Source of the DNA: Halorubrum lacusprofundi ATCC 49239
GTDB lineage: Archaea; Halobacteriota; Halobacteria; Halobacteriales; Haloferacaceae
Reading direction: 5' to 3'
Length of the DNA stretch: 64,000 nt
Assembly: GCF_000022205.1 (NCBI RefSeq)
Contig: NC_012030.1
Location: forward strand, 62,001 to 126,000
The first letter of the stretch is position 1. Each line of letters opens with the position of its first letter. A model generated the notes under the pieces. That model searched no databases and had not been told where the DNA came from. It was given only the letters and a program-made list of their open reading frames with translations. Shown here piece by piece: positions 45,669 to 53,791 of the stretch. The position numbers and the translations under genes are program-made.

Positions 45669-48197
45669 CTATTCATCGTCCTCGAAGTTGATCTGGAGAA
45701 TTTCTTTCCCTGCCTCCTTGATTTTCTCCTCAGTAACCTCTGGAGAGGCCTTGATGCTGTTGACTATTTTCCGCCGCTCTGGGACACCTTCTAGCTGTGG
45801 GAAGATGTAGCTAATCACTGCGTTGGTAAGACGAGTCTCTAAGTTTGTATCCGATCCAGGGTACTGCGTTATCGTGCTGAGAATGTCTTTTACGATTGCA
45901 GGGCCTATTGCCCGTGCATCGACGGGATTGTTGGTGTTTCTCCAGACACGAGCGACTGCTATCAGTTCCTCATCCTCTGCTTCGATTCCATCCCATGAGG
46001 ACAGATACTCGTTCATCAGCTCCAGCAGTTTGTCCTCCTCATCCGGGTCGTCTGCCTCTGGAAGCTCTGGCACGTCGATAGGGATAAACGAGAAACGCCG
46101 CATGAAGGCGTAGCTCATCTCATACAGTGAGGTCTTGTCATAGGTGTTCATTGTAGCAAAGATGACCCATGACTCAGGAACGACGTACTGGTGAGATCGC
46201 GGAAGATCGTCAAGAGCGTTGGCGGAGGTGATCTCAACCTCTTCGTTGTCCTTTGTGTACGGTAGCTGGACTGACTGACCTGAAAGAACCGTGAAAAGCT
46301 GGCCGAATGCCTTGTCGATATCTGCCCGGTTGAGCTCGTCGATCACCAACGGTTCGTTTACCTGTTTTTCCGTCTTTCTGTCCTTGTACCGGTTCAGAAC
46401 GATTCCTGACGAGAAAGACAGGTTTCCATCTGTTTCTTCGTCCTGGTCCGGCATATATCCGCCCACTGTGTCGAAAGTAGACCAGTCAGAGGTTGCAGTC
46501 GTCATCTCCGAATCCGAATACAGCCACGGATACTTCTGAGCAAGTTTGTTGGTGACTCGCTGAGCTATCTCCGTCTTCCCTGTTCCTGGCGGTCCTGTGA
46601 GAATAATGTTTTTTCCGGCGTGCAGCGCTGCCTCGATTTGATCAAGTATCTCCTGCTCTCCATCGGGAAAATGCAGGCCTTCAAGTAGATCATCATCTAT
46701 GGACCCGTAGAACTCGGTGTGAATATTGACTGGTGGAGCTTCTCGGAGGTTAGAAGCCATCTCCGCGATCAGAGCCAGTGGACGAATTACTTCACTTGAG
46801 CCATCGATGTCAGTGAAGTGGGCTAACGTGTCTTCTACAGGCATTCGCTCATCGAGAGCGTCGTGACAGATACTGTGCGCCGTGGAAATATCAAGAAGGC
46901 CTGCAGTCAGCGAACCAAGATCCTCTCTGAGCTCCGAGTCATCCTTCTCCGTTATAGGGTTTTCAAGGTCAAAATCAAGATCATCGATTGCACCGGTGTA
47001 GAACACACGATCAAACGCTGCGACTAATGGAAGATCTTCATCGCCCTCGTATTCCTTCCACCACCAGTCCTCTTCTTTCGTGTACTTGTCATCGATTATG
47101 GCGGCACCGATCAGGCCAGCAGGTTGTTCCTCTAGTTCCTCAGAAGCCGGCTCTGCCTCCGAATAGAACAAGATAACATCTCCAGATGAGAGCTCATCAT
47201 AGAGATCCTGATCATCATCCGCAAAAGCAATGGCGTTGTATCTAGTGGATGTCAGCCAGTGTTCCGGTGGTGCGGAGTAAGTAGAGATAGAGATCGAGGA
47301 CTCATTTTCCCTAATATAGTTCAGGAGAGGATGGTCCGGTCCTTCTTCATCCAACAAGTCCTCAACTTCGTTTTCCCGGTCATCTCTCCATTCCGTCTCA
47401 ATCTCTTCCAGTATCGGGTCAAGATATCCTTTCTGGTAGCCTTCACTGGGTTGTTCTCTGTCCTCCCACAGATCCCCCCGGAATTTGCCTTCAACTGTTC
47501 CCACAGTGATATCGAGCTCTTCAGCTACGATTTCCTGGGATTTCTCTCTGCGTTCTGTGGTAGGTAGATCTCGAGGAGTATCCTCAAGGAATACGTCTAC
47601 CACTCTCTCAATGGTCTGCGCTCTGGAACCATTCTCCCGCCACCCTTCTGGGAGATGCGTGTTCAGAAGGCTGCGAATCTGAATTAGCCGGTCACGCATT
47701 TGGAGGGCTTCAGCTACCCGGCCCGGTTTAGCCACGATAACTGTTTCACCGCCAAGACCTGCCGTAGCCCGTTGCTGCGTTGCCAGGCCTTCGGACATGG
47801 CCTTACCAATTGTTTCAGCTTGGACTTGGAGAGGGGATACAGATCCGTATTCCTCGTGGAGGTCATCGTCCCAAAATGCGAAGACTTCATGATGCTCGTG
47901 ATAGCCGCCGAGCATTGTGAGATATCCTCCTGATCGGTCAGGAGCAGCATGGTCTTCTTCTCCTCCTTCGTGGTTAGGAAGACGGACGTTGACCTTAAAC
48001 TCCTCTGCTCGTCCAGAAGGAACCAGATTCACCAGGTACAGTCTGACTTTCGACGGGAGCGGATTCTTCAGATGGAGTTCGAGCGGTTTGTCTTCAAAGT
48101 CACTGTGCCACTTGACGGAGTCGCCAAGTGATTCTACCAGTATTTCACGGATCTCGGATAAGTCGAGATCACTGCTTCTCATCTCAACTCCAGACAT
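45669..48197 (-). CDS. McrB-family AAA+ GTPase with EVE-like domain
   Basis: 842 residues. Walker A is LTGPPGTGKTEIAQRV (533-548), Walker B PLVIDELNRADIDKAFG (616-632), sensor ATMNTYDKTSL (681-691) close to the McrB MNTxDRS signature, and AFMRRFSFIPI (697-707) the arginine-finger block. An EVE/PUA-like domain is suggested at about 310-400 by PEHWLTSTRYNAIAFA, LSSGDVILFYSE and PAGLIGAAIID; EVE domains recognise modified bases. The N-terminus (about 25-130) is unclassified and a helix-turn-helix-like stretch lies near 195-240. Family McrB assembles a GTP-driven ring that translocates DNA for McrC. The McrC-like partner overlaps its stop but is broken by ISH3-B. Confidence 0.85.
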   Translation of the reverse strand: MSGVEMRSSDLDLSEIREILVESLGDSVKWHSDFEDKPLELHLKNPLPSKVRLYLVNLVPSGRAEEFKVNVRLPNHEGGEEDHAAPDRSGGYLTMLGGYHEHHEVFAFWDDDLHEEYGSVSPLQVQAETIGKAMSEGLATQQRATAGLGGETVIVAKPGRVAEALQMRDRLIQIRSLLNTHLPEGWRENGSRAQTIERVVDVFLEDTPRDLPTTERREKSQEIVAEELDITVGTVEGKFRGDLWEDREQPSEGYQKGYLDPILEEIETEWRDDRENEVEDLLDEEGPDHPLLNYIRENESSISISTYSAPPEHWLTSTRYNAIAFADDDQDLYDELSSGDVILFYSEAEPASEELEEQPAGLIGAAIIDDKYTKEEDWWWKEYEGDEDLPLVAAFDRVFYTGAIDDLDFDLENPITEKDDSELREDLGSLTAGLLDISTAHSICHDALDERMPVEDTLAHFTDIDGSSEVIRPLALIAEMASNLREAPPVNIHTEFYGSIDDDLLEGLHFPDGEQEILDQIEAALHAGKNIILTGPPGTGKTEIAQRVTNKLAQKYPWLYSDSEMTTATSDWSTFDTVGGYMPDQDEETDGNLSFSSGIVLNRYKDRKTEKQVNEPLVIDELNRADIDKAFGQLFTVLSGQSVQLPYTKDNEEVEITSANALDDLPRSHQYVVPESWVIFATMNTYDKTSLYEMSYAFMRRFSFIPIDVPELPEADDPDEEDKLLELMNEYLSSWDGIEAEDEELIAVARVWRNTNNPVDARAIGPAIVKDILSTITQYPGSDTNLETRLTNAVISYIFPQLEGVPERRKIVNSIKASPEVTEEKIKEAGKEILQINFEDDE

Positions 48198-48271
48198 TTA
48201 TCAGGTGAGTTCCAAGCGATATGGAATAAGTGTATGCCACTTCCACCCACCTTCGAAATCCAGCTGGTGTT

Positions 48272-50239
48272 CTATTCTGGAACCTCAGAGTTGATTTGGA
48301 AGCGTACCCCATCGAGCTCCTCAGTCTGTATGTATCCTCGGAGCCGGACTTCCATCTCTACAAAGTCATGAGGTGCGTTAGTATATGGAATTGACTCCAG
48401 AGGCTTGTTCGGCATATCAATTACCTCGGCTTCCTCTCCTGGCGTAGCTTCCAGATTGAATACGATATCGTCTTCAACGAACTCTACACCGTGACTTTCG
48501 TTCTCTAGAAGCAGGAGAGCGTTGTACGTTTCAGTGGGTTCAGTGAGAACAGGGATGTCCAAGAACGTGTGATGGGAGTTAGGGAAATCGCTTCCATGTG
48601 TGAACCGGTCATCTTCTAAAAGCTTTCTGCGGTGCTCTCCAGTCTTGAAGAGAATCACTGACGGATCTCGTCTCTCCACTTGATCCTCGATTTCATCGAG
48701 TAACTCGTCAACAGTGTCTACGGTGTGCTCCTCTAAGGTCAGCCGCCTCAAAACATACTCTCGATAATCGTCTAAGATACTTCGGAAGTTGCCTGTTGGA
48801 GATTTGTGTACTGCTTCTTCCGGCACGAAGTTTCGCTTACGCGGATATCCAACTGAGACCTTGATACCGTCAAGATCCGGGGGGAACGGTTTCTGCTTCA
48901 GCAACCCGATTTCTTTCAGCGCTTGTCTCAACAGACATGAGCTATCGAATTGGTCGTTGACCTCTTTTTCCCAAGAGTCGACGTACTCTGATTCGATGGG
49001 ATGATTCCGCATCCGCATTATATCCTGTTTCTCAGCGTAGGAATGCGCTCGATTGAGGATTTCAGACAGTTTCTCGATTCTGTCATTTATGTCCGTCTGG
49101 TCGTCTAGAAGGAAGTCCAGAGGATAGTCGTCTTCAAATCCTTCAATCGCATCCCGTAGACTGTTGATCTCAATACGTTCCTTGCTTCCTGTGGGGAAAG
49201 GCAGTTCTTCAGGAGTTGAGTTTGAGAAGTTCTCTTGAGTGTCTTCGTCGAAGAGATACAGTGAAAACGCTAGGTAGAAAGAGGGAATCCAACTGTTTGT
49301 CCCCATAGAAGTCATGACTGGGCCGAGTGACTGCTGTAGTTGTCTGTTTGTCTCCCACTCTTCCCAGTAAGGTACCTCACCGAGAATGGATTGAATCTCG
49401 AAGTAGGTCTCTGTAAGAGAGCTAATGGAGGAAAAGTTCTGCTCGGCGTATTTCTGAAGCAGTTCCTCGATAAACTCTTCCTCAGATATTATCCCCTTTA
49501 CGTAGAGGTTGTATCCCCAGGAGTAGCCGGCAAATTTCTGTATCTGGATTCGCTTCCGGAAGGTGTTAGCGATCTCCTGCTTTTGATCAAGGAAGTCTTC
49601 GTTGTATTCGCTCTCTGGGGTTCCTATCGGCAAGTATTGGGCTCGTTCAAATGCTCTTACGTCATCCAGATTGTGATGCAGTCTTTTGATAGACTCCTTA
49701 CATCCGTTTTCAATAGACCACCGCCAGAGTTCACGGTAGTACTGGAGAAGGGTGTCGATGATTTCCTGGCTTTTGGCTAATCTGTCGACACTGTCTACGT
49801 CTTCGAAGTTCTGTGTTACTCCGTGCTGGATATGACTGTATCTCTCGAAAATATTCCCTACAGCGTCGTCAAATCCGGGTTGGGGGTATGACTGTCTATA
49901 GCAGCTTGTGATGGAGTTAAGCAGTTGGTCGAAGGCCTCTATATCATTTGCTTGGCGGGAGTAATTGGTGATAGCTGATATCGAGTCGATAATGCTTGTT
50001 CTTAGATCTTCGTCAGCTCCGTTCTCAAGCACTGTATCGTACAGCTGGATGTACTGTCGTCTGCAGAAAGCGTAGTTCGACCGGAACTGTCTTTTTGAAT
50101 CCACCTCCTTGTCGATTAGTTCATGAATCAGCTCTGCGATGTGAGAAAGATTGTCTGAGAGCTCCTGGCCTTTTCCTTCTCGGATAGAGGCCTCTGCGTT
50201 GTCAAAGAAGTGCTCTAGATAGTCTTCGTAGTTGGGCAT
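48272..50239 (-). CDS. 655-residue protein of unknown function in the McrBC-like operon
   Basis: No named family. The first 400 residues are almost wholly helical (for example LSDNLSHIAELIHELIDKEVD and DNYSRQANDI-like repeats of helix pairs), resembling a TPR- or HEAT-like scaffold. The last 200 residues are mixed, with RRKLLEDDRFTHGSDFPNSHH, TFLDIPVLTEPTETYNALLL and a final beta region (VEMEVRLRGYIQTEELDG). The stop of the membrane-protein gene overlaps its start by one base, and it is 75 bp upstream of McrB on the same strand. It may connect the membrane protein to McrB; that is inferred from gene order. Confidence 0.6.
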   Translation of the reverse strand: MPNYEDYLEHFFDNAEASIREGKGQELSDNLSHIAELIHELIDKEVDSKRQFRSNYAFCRRQYIQLYDTVLENGADEDLRTSIIDSISAITNYSRQANDIEAFDQLLNSITSCYRQSYPQPGFDDAVGNIFERYSHIQHGVTQNFEDVDSVDRLAKSQEIIDTLLQYYRELWRWSIENGCKESIKRLHHNLDDVRAFERAQYLPIGTPESEYNEDFLDQKQEIANTFRKRIQIQKFAGYSWGYNLYVKGIISEEEFIEELLQKYAEQNFSSISSLTETYFEIQSILGEVPYWEEWETNRQLQQSLGPVMTSMGTNSWIPSFYLAFSLYLFDEDTQENFSNSTPEELPFPTGSKERIEINSLRDAIEGFEDDYPLDFLLDDQTDINDRIEKLSEILNRAHSYAEKQDIMRMRNHPIESEYVDSWEKEVNDQFDSSCLLRQALKEIGLLKQKPFPPDLDGIKVSVGYPRKRNFVPEEAVHKSPTGNFRSILDDYREYVLRRLTLEEHTVDTVDELLDEIEDQVERRDPSVILFKTGEHRRKLLEDDRFTHGSDFPNSHHTFLDIPVLTEPTETYNALLLLENESHGVEFVEDDIVFNLEATPGEEAEVIDMPNKPLESIPYTNAPHDFVEMEVRLRGYIQTEELDGVRFQINSEVPE

Positions 50240-51375
50240 CAGTTTTCCCTACGTGTTCGCAGTCCCCGACGCAGTTGTTCCGTGAGCTCTTGTACTGTCT
50301 CATCAGCGATGTCTCCTTCTAAAGAGAGAACTGTCGTATCTTCAGCGAGAGACATGCCTACGGTCGGGTTCTTGCTTATACTGACCGCGCGTTCCCGGTC
50401 AACAATCTCAGAGATATTTTCCATCCTTTTCAAGTTGAGATCTGTGATTACCCCTCGTTTCTCGATATCTCTTGAAGAGATTGTGGTCTGTTCCAGTCCG
50501 AAGTTTGGCATACCTATAGATACCTGTTCGAAGCTGCGTATAGCCTCCGAGAGGACTTTATTCGGGGTGGAACTTTCTCTTATGAGCTCTTTATCTAAAT
50601 CCGCCTTTGCGTATTCTTTCACCTCTTCGTCTATATCTGTGTAGAACAGGAGATCTAATGCGTCTAAGAACCGTCCGGCTACGGATGCTATAGATGAGAC
50701 GAATAGTACAGCAGTAATGTAGACCGCTAGAAGACCTGCATTTTCTGCTGAAGATTGTGTGAAGGCTATGACTCCAAGAAGTAGGTTGGAGCCAAAGACA
50801 AAGGTAACTGTCCAGATTGAGCCAATGTCCTCTACGAACAGTCTTGTTAATTCGTCGCTCAAAGAGTTGCTGTAGATCTCTTCCCAGACAAAAGTCAAAG
50901 CAACGAAGCTAAACCCGATAATCACGGCGTGTACCTGCCAGGCTGTTCCGAGTATACCGCTTTGGACTTTGACTGTGAACTCATTTAGCAGGGCAGAATG
51001 GAGGAGATAGATCGAGGCTCCCACGATTACGGCAGCAGCAACTAGGAAAAGCCCTTTCAGAATTTCCACTCTCCGACGCTCTCGAGATTTGAAAACTCTA
51101 AGAAGCGGTAAAAACCCGGAGTAACTGTATTTCTGGTAAAGCGACCTCAGTTGCAGTGACCAAGGAGATAGGAAGAAGCCTCGTTTCCACATCCCTCCTA
51201 AGATCAGGAGAATCACCACAGTTGCGGCTATTGTGAGGATCTGCCAGCTCACGTCCAGGATCTGGTTTAGGAAGACAAACAGGGCAGATACGATTATAGC
51301 GATGGCCCCGAAGCGGATCACCGATGTAGCCAGTGATCGCTTGTTCCTGATGGATATTTGTCTTCCGGATACCAT
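50239..51375 (-). CDS. Multi-pass membrane protein, first gene of the McrBC-like operon
   Basis: 378 residues. Hydrophobic helices are near VIRFGAIAIIVSALFVFL (19-36), WQILTIAATVVILLILGG (44-61), LKGLFLVAAAVIVGASIYLL (104-124), VHAVIIGFSFVALTFV, TVTFVFGSNLLLGVIAF and LLAVYITAVLFVSSIASVAG, so about six passes. The C-terminal 150 residues are soluble and probably cytoplasmic. The general look recalls DUF2254-like proteins but I cannot confirm it. It shares a one-base overlap with the 655-residue gene. A membrane component beside McrBC genes could mean a membrane-acting defence response. Confidence 0.6.
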   Translation of the reverse strand: MVSGRQISIRNKRSLATSVIRFGAIAIIVSALFVFLNQILDVSWQILTIAATVVILLILGGMWKRGFFLSPWSLQLRSLYQKYSYSGFLPLLRVFKSRERRRVEILKGLFLVAAAVIVGASIYLLHSALLNEFTVKVQSGILGTAWQVHAVIIGFSFVALTFVWEEIYSNSLSDELTRLFVEDIGSIWTVTFVFGSNLLLGVIAFTQSSAENAGLLAVYITAVLFVSSIASVAGRFLDALDLLFYTDIDEEVKEYAKADLDKELIRESSTPNKVLSEAIRSFEQVSIGMPNFGLEQTTISSRDIEKRGVITDLNLKRMENISEIVDRERAVSISKNPTVGMSLAEDTTVLSLEGDIADETVQELTEQLRRGLRTRREN

Positions 51376-51603
51376 TCTCTTTAGAGGAATGATTCAATCC
51401 ATTGTCTAAAGCATGGGTGTTCCGTCCTCAATCTTCCGGGCTTGTTCCGAGGGAAGTTGTGTCTCTTTACTTTCACTGTGGTTGCCTGACTTATTTGAGG
51501 GTTCCCGTTCTCAAGCCTTGGTAGAGGGCAATGTTTCAGACCCTCAGTCACACGCTCCCAATCCCCTTCCCCCCTCTGCTTTCCAAGAAGGTAATAAATT
51601 CAT

Positions 51604-51759
51604 ATGGCTGCTCAGGAACGCTCGCGTCTCGGCGTTTGCCCGTCCTGCAGTGAAGAGATACTTTCACGGCACATCCTGATCCAGTACGAAACCCAATCAG
51701 GAGAGGAGGAAGCCTGGACAGAGTGTCCCGGATGCCGAAAAGTCGTCCACCCACAATGA
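51604..51759 (+). CDS. Small zinc-ribbon protein (51 residues)
   Basis: The frame from ATG at 51604 encodes two Cys pairs, GVCPSCSEEIL and ECPGCRKVV, spaced about 30 residues apart as in the abundant haloarchaeal small zinc-finger proteins. Between them is HILIQYETQSGEEEAW. It ends in TGA at 51757-51759, which overlaps the ATG of the next gene (ATGA). Such proteins probably bind nucleic acid or other proteins; the specific role is unknown. Confidence 0.6.
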   Translation: MAAQERSRLGVCPSCSEEILSRHILIQYETQSGEEEAWTECPGCRKVVHPQ

Positions 51760-51908
51760 GCTCATCTCTGCTGCAGGAAGTGAAACAGTTTCTGAAGCCT
51801 GCTGACAGCGACTTATACGAATGCAGACATTGTGGAAAGACCTTAGAGAAAGAGTCCGAGAAGTGTCCTGATTGTGGCTGTGAGGATATTGCCCAGTACA
51901 AGTTATAG
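51756..51908 (+). CDS. Second small zinc-ribbon protein (50 residues)
   Basis: It starts with MSSSLLQEVKQFLKP and carries YECRHCGKTLE and KCPDCGCEDIAQYKL, a four-Cys zinc ribbon (with a fifth Cys) of the archaeal rubredoxin-like type. The ATG overlaps the stop of the preceding zinc-ribbon gene, so the two are made together. A longer frame begins upstream at 51723, but the coupled ATG at 51756 is preferred. It is convergent with the PadR gene, overlapping its end by 6 bp. Confidence 0.6.
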   Translation: MSSSLLQEVKQFLKPADSDLYECRHCGKTLEKESEKCPDCGCEDIAQYKL

Positions 51909-52178
51909 GTCGATGTACTGGTTTTCCCATTTGCGGCGTGCTTCGATTTCTCGCTGCCCTCTCTTGGTGACGGTGTAGACGTTGGTACGGCGGTCTTTCT
52001 CTCCTTTTTCTACCAGTCCTTTTTCGACGAGTGTGTCGAGGTTGGGGTAGAGGCGTCCGTGGTGGATCTCCTTCTCATAGTAATCCTCAAGTTCGTCTTT
52101 GATGGCGAGGCCGTGTGGTTCTTCGATACCTGCTGTGACGGTGAGGAGGTCGCGTTGGAAGCCGGTGAGGTCGTACAT
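51903..52178 (-). CDS. PadR-family transcriptional regulator
   Basis: 91 residues, a minimal winged-helix protein of the PadR family common in haloarchaea. LTGFQRDLLTVTAGI forms helix 1, PHGLAIKDELEDYY helix 2, HGRLYPNLDTLVEKGLV the recognition helix and its turn, and RRTNVYTVTKRGQREI the wing. It should act as a dimeric repressor. The upstream region (52179-52280) contains AT-rich DNA before the plus-strand gene group at 52279, so it may control its divergent neighbours. Confidence 0.8.
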   Translation of the reverse strand: MYDLTGFQRDLLTVTAGIEEPHGLAIKDELEDYYEKEIHHGRLYPNLDTLVEKGLVEKGEKDRRTNVYTVTKRGQREIEARRKWENQYIDL

Positions 52179-52278
52179 TGTCTGTGCCGTTGATTTCTCT
52201 GGTTCTTAGAACGTTCGATGTTTCTGGCGAATCTATTTAAACAGATTTCGCCCATTCTTTGGTAGGTGAACGAACAGT

Positions 52279-52404
52279 TTGACGTGTAAGGTCGATACTG
52301 ACGACGGTTTTACGAGATACGGTATAAATCCGAGTTATCTGCCTCTGGGGGAGGATTACGTTGTTGAAGGCAGCTTCGAGCAAGGGGTCGAACACCAGCA
52401 GTGA
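52279..52404 (+). CDS. Possible small protein (41 residues) coupled to the next gene
   Basis: A TTG-started frame encodes DTDDGFTRYGINPSYLPLGE, then DYVVEGSFEQGVEHQQ, ending in a TGA that overlaps the GTG start of the next gene (GTGA). The coding look of the C-terminal half and the coupling suggest a real small gene or the tail of one. There is no ATG, and a stop codon precedes the TTG closely. Confidence 0.3.
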   Translation: MTCKVDTDDGFTRYGINPSYLPLGEDYVVEGSFEQGVEHQQ

Positions 52405-52667
52405 GCAGGATTGAGAAGGGTAAGCTGAGGAAGAGTCTTTTCTACTTTTCAGCGTTTTCCGGGATTACCGGTTTCTACTTTGCTGGATCACTGGTTTCTT
52501 CGTTCAGCTGGTATTTGAGAGCGGCTTCTGCTATTGCTGCAGTTGTAATGGGTTATATTGCATTTCTCGAGTACCAGGATATCGTTGAGTTGTTTGAGGA
52601 GCAGATCGATTCTGGCAGTAGTTCTTCTGAAGGTCGTGAAGTGATCCCTGTGGAGGTGAAGCCGTAG
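52401..52667 (+). CDS. Small two-helix membrane protein
   Basis: 88 residues from a GTG. Two hydrophobic helices, LFYFSAFSGITGFYFAGSLV (about 13-32) and WYLRAASAIAAVVMGYIAFL (about 37-56), are followed by a charged tail with a Ser-rich stretch. No family is recognised. The following gene starts 3 bp after its stop, so they form an operon. Confidence 0.5.
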   Translation: MSRIEKGKLRKSLFYFSAFSGITGFYFAGSLVSSFSWYLRAASAIAAVVMGYIAFLEYQDIVELFEEQIDSGSSSSEGREVIPVEVKP

Positions 52668-52669
52668 GA

Positions 52670-53077
52670 GTGGATTTTGAGATCTTGTTTACTGATGATC
52701 ACCAGGAAGAGGTGAAGGACAACCACGGTGAGACAGTATTAGAACGGCTTGAGAAACGTTTGGAGAAGAAGCAGAGTGAACTGGAGTGGGTTGATCGTCG
52801 TGATCAGGCAGGAAGCCGGTTCTACAACTTGTTCACTCATAGCGATGTGACGATTGCAGAGGCTGCCTTTCAAGCTGAGCGGAGAAATTACCGTGGAATA
52901 CTGATACTGGTAGATACCGAGGAGGGTGGAGTATTCGTGTTCCTTCAAGTGATTGAGAAGGAGGACCGGTATGAGTCCAGTGAGCAGAGGATGGTTCTGG
53001 ATGCTATCGGTAGAAATCCTGACGAGATCATAGACTACGCAAAAACCGAGATAGTGGAAAACATGGACCGGTTTTAG
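52670..53077 (+). CDS. Hypothetical protein, 135 residues
   Basis: From a GTG at 52670, 3 bp after the preceding stop. The N-terminus is helical and charged (GETVLERLEKRLEKKQSELE), then NLFTHSDVTIAEAAFQAERR, and the beta segment YRGILILVDTEEGGVFVFLQ. The pattern recalls small relE-like or nuclease-toxin folds, but no signature residue can be assigned. It is in the middle of a four-gene run of small proteins with GTG, TTG or CTG starts. Confidence 0.45.
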   Translation: MDFEILFTDDHQEEVKDNHGETVLERLEKRLEKKQSELEWVDRRDQAGSRFYNLFTHSDVTIAEAAFQAERRNYRGILILVDTEEGGVFVFLQVIEKEDRYESSEQRMVLDAIGRNPDEIIDYAKTEIVENMDRF

Positions 53078-53088
53078 AAGGGTGATTT

Positions 53089-53472
53089 CTGCTGAAGGAA
53101 TATGATTCACCGTTCGCCAGCCAAGCAGCTGACCGTGTTGATCACTACGCGGAGCTGGGTGATATCGATTACGAGGATCTTGGAATTGTTCTGGCTCCGT
53201 GGTACAAAGAGCACGAGAATATCTACGAAGACGATCTTCTGGATGAGGATGAGATGTACTGGGAAGCGCATATCCATGCCAGGGATGTGGAGACGTTGCG
53301 TGATCCGGAGCAGAGTACAGAATATAAGTTCGACACTGTCGTCGGTTTTGAGGGATTGAGTTCTGAGACGTTTCTGACGGTCGAATTTCCGACCTGGACC
53401 CGTGTCTTCGAGGAACGATTTGAGGAGTCAGAACTGTACCATCCGGAGTACGATCTCGACTCAATTTTCTGA
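53089..53472 (+). CDS. Hypothetical protein, about 127 residues, start unclear
   Basis: The frame is open from a TGA at 53083 and reads LLKEYDSPFASQAADRVDHY, AELGDIDYEDLGIVLAPWY, KEHENIYEDDLLDEDEMYWEA and onward to DLDSIF. The first in-frame ATG (53254) would discard half of what looks like coding sequence. Only CTG codons (53089, 53092) are available as earlier starts, so an unusual start or a small sequence change is needed. It is very acidic and of unknown function. Its end overlaps the truncated minus-strand gene. Confidence 0.4.
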   Translation: MLKEYDSPFASQAADRVDHYAELGDIDYEDLGIVLAPWYKEHENIYEDDLLDEDEMYWEAHIHARDVETLRDPEQSTEYKFDTVVGFEGLSSETFLTVEFPTWTRVFEERFEESELYHPEYDLDSIF

Positions 53473-53791
53473 AGAGGGTTTCTGGGTATAGAGGATAGCT
53501 GCAAGTAGCGTGACAGTGGTTCCTGCGGCCAGTATTTTTGAGATTGTGAGTGTGATCTGACCTATTCCTGTGGTCGGCGGATTGAAAGTGTAGTATAGGA
53601 ATGTGGAGGCTGCTGGTACGAGCAGTATTGCTCCGGACCACCCGATCTGGTAGATGAACTGTGTGATTAGTTCGTCGTTTTTCCTGTAGAAGGGTACGAG
53701 GCCGATCAGGACGGCTGTGTAGAGTATAACGGGTATCGGGTGCTGTGTGACTTGCTGTGTGGCGTATTGGAAGCCGTTGAGAAGCCAGATT
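53461..53791 (-). pseudogene. Membrane-protein gene truncated by ISH3 copy C
   Basis: A minus-strand frame enters from the ISH3-C border and runs about 109 codons to a TGA at 53461: IWLLNGFQYATQQVTQHP, then IPVILYTAVLIGLVPFYRK, IGWSGAILLVPAASTFLYY and LTISKILAAGTTVTLLAAIL. That is three hydrophobic helices, the C-terminal part of a membrane protein. The N-terminal part is not found beyond the IS (right flank differs), so the rest has been deleted or moved. Confidence 0.5.

Larger units (their letters stand above)
42908..45676 (-). pseudogene. McrC-like restriction nuclease, split by ISH3 copy B
   Basis: The gene starts at 45676 (MNREAIIDQLSQDIISYVM), is interrupted by ISH3-B (44136-45534) and resumes at 44135. 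Removing the IS and one GTAAT duplication gives an uninterrupted 455-codon frame (1365 nt). McrC/DUF2357-like features are RRGTVDGHINWGATMKKR, SLFVCDNRSEDYDTPENLVL, and the nuclease motif RPDVIVLEIR...YEYLITEVKNST with Asp, Glu and Lys. It overlaps McrB by 8 bp. In McrBC the McrC subunit cuts DNA brought by the GTP-driven McrB ring. The downstream 358-codon part has its own Met (at 43984) but lacks the N-terminal 96 residues, so activity is doubtful. Confidence 0.75.
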
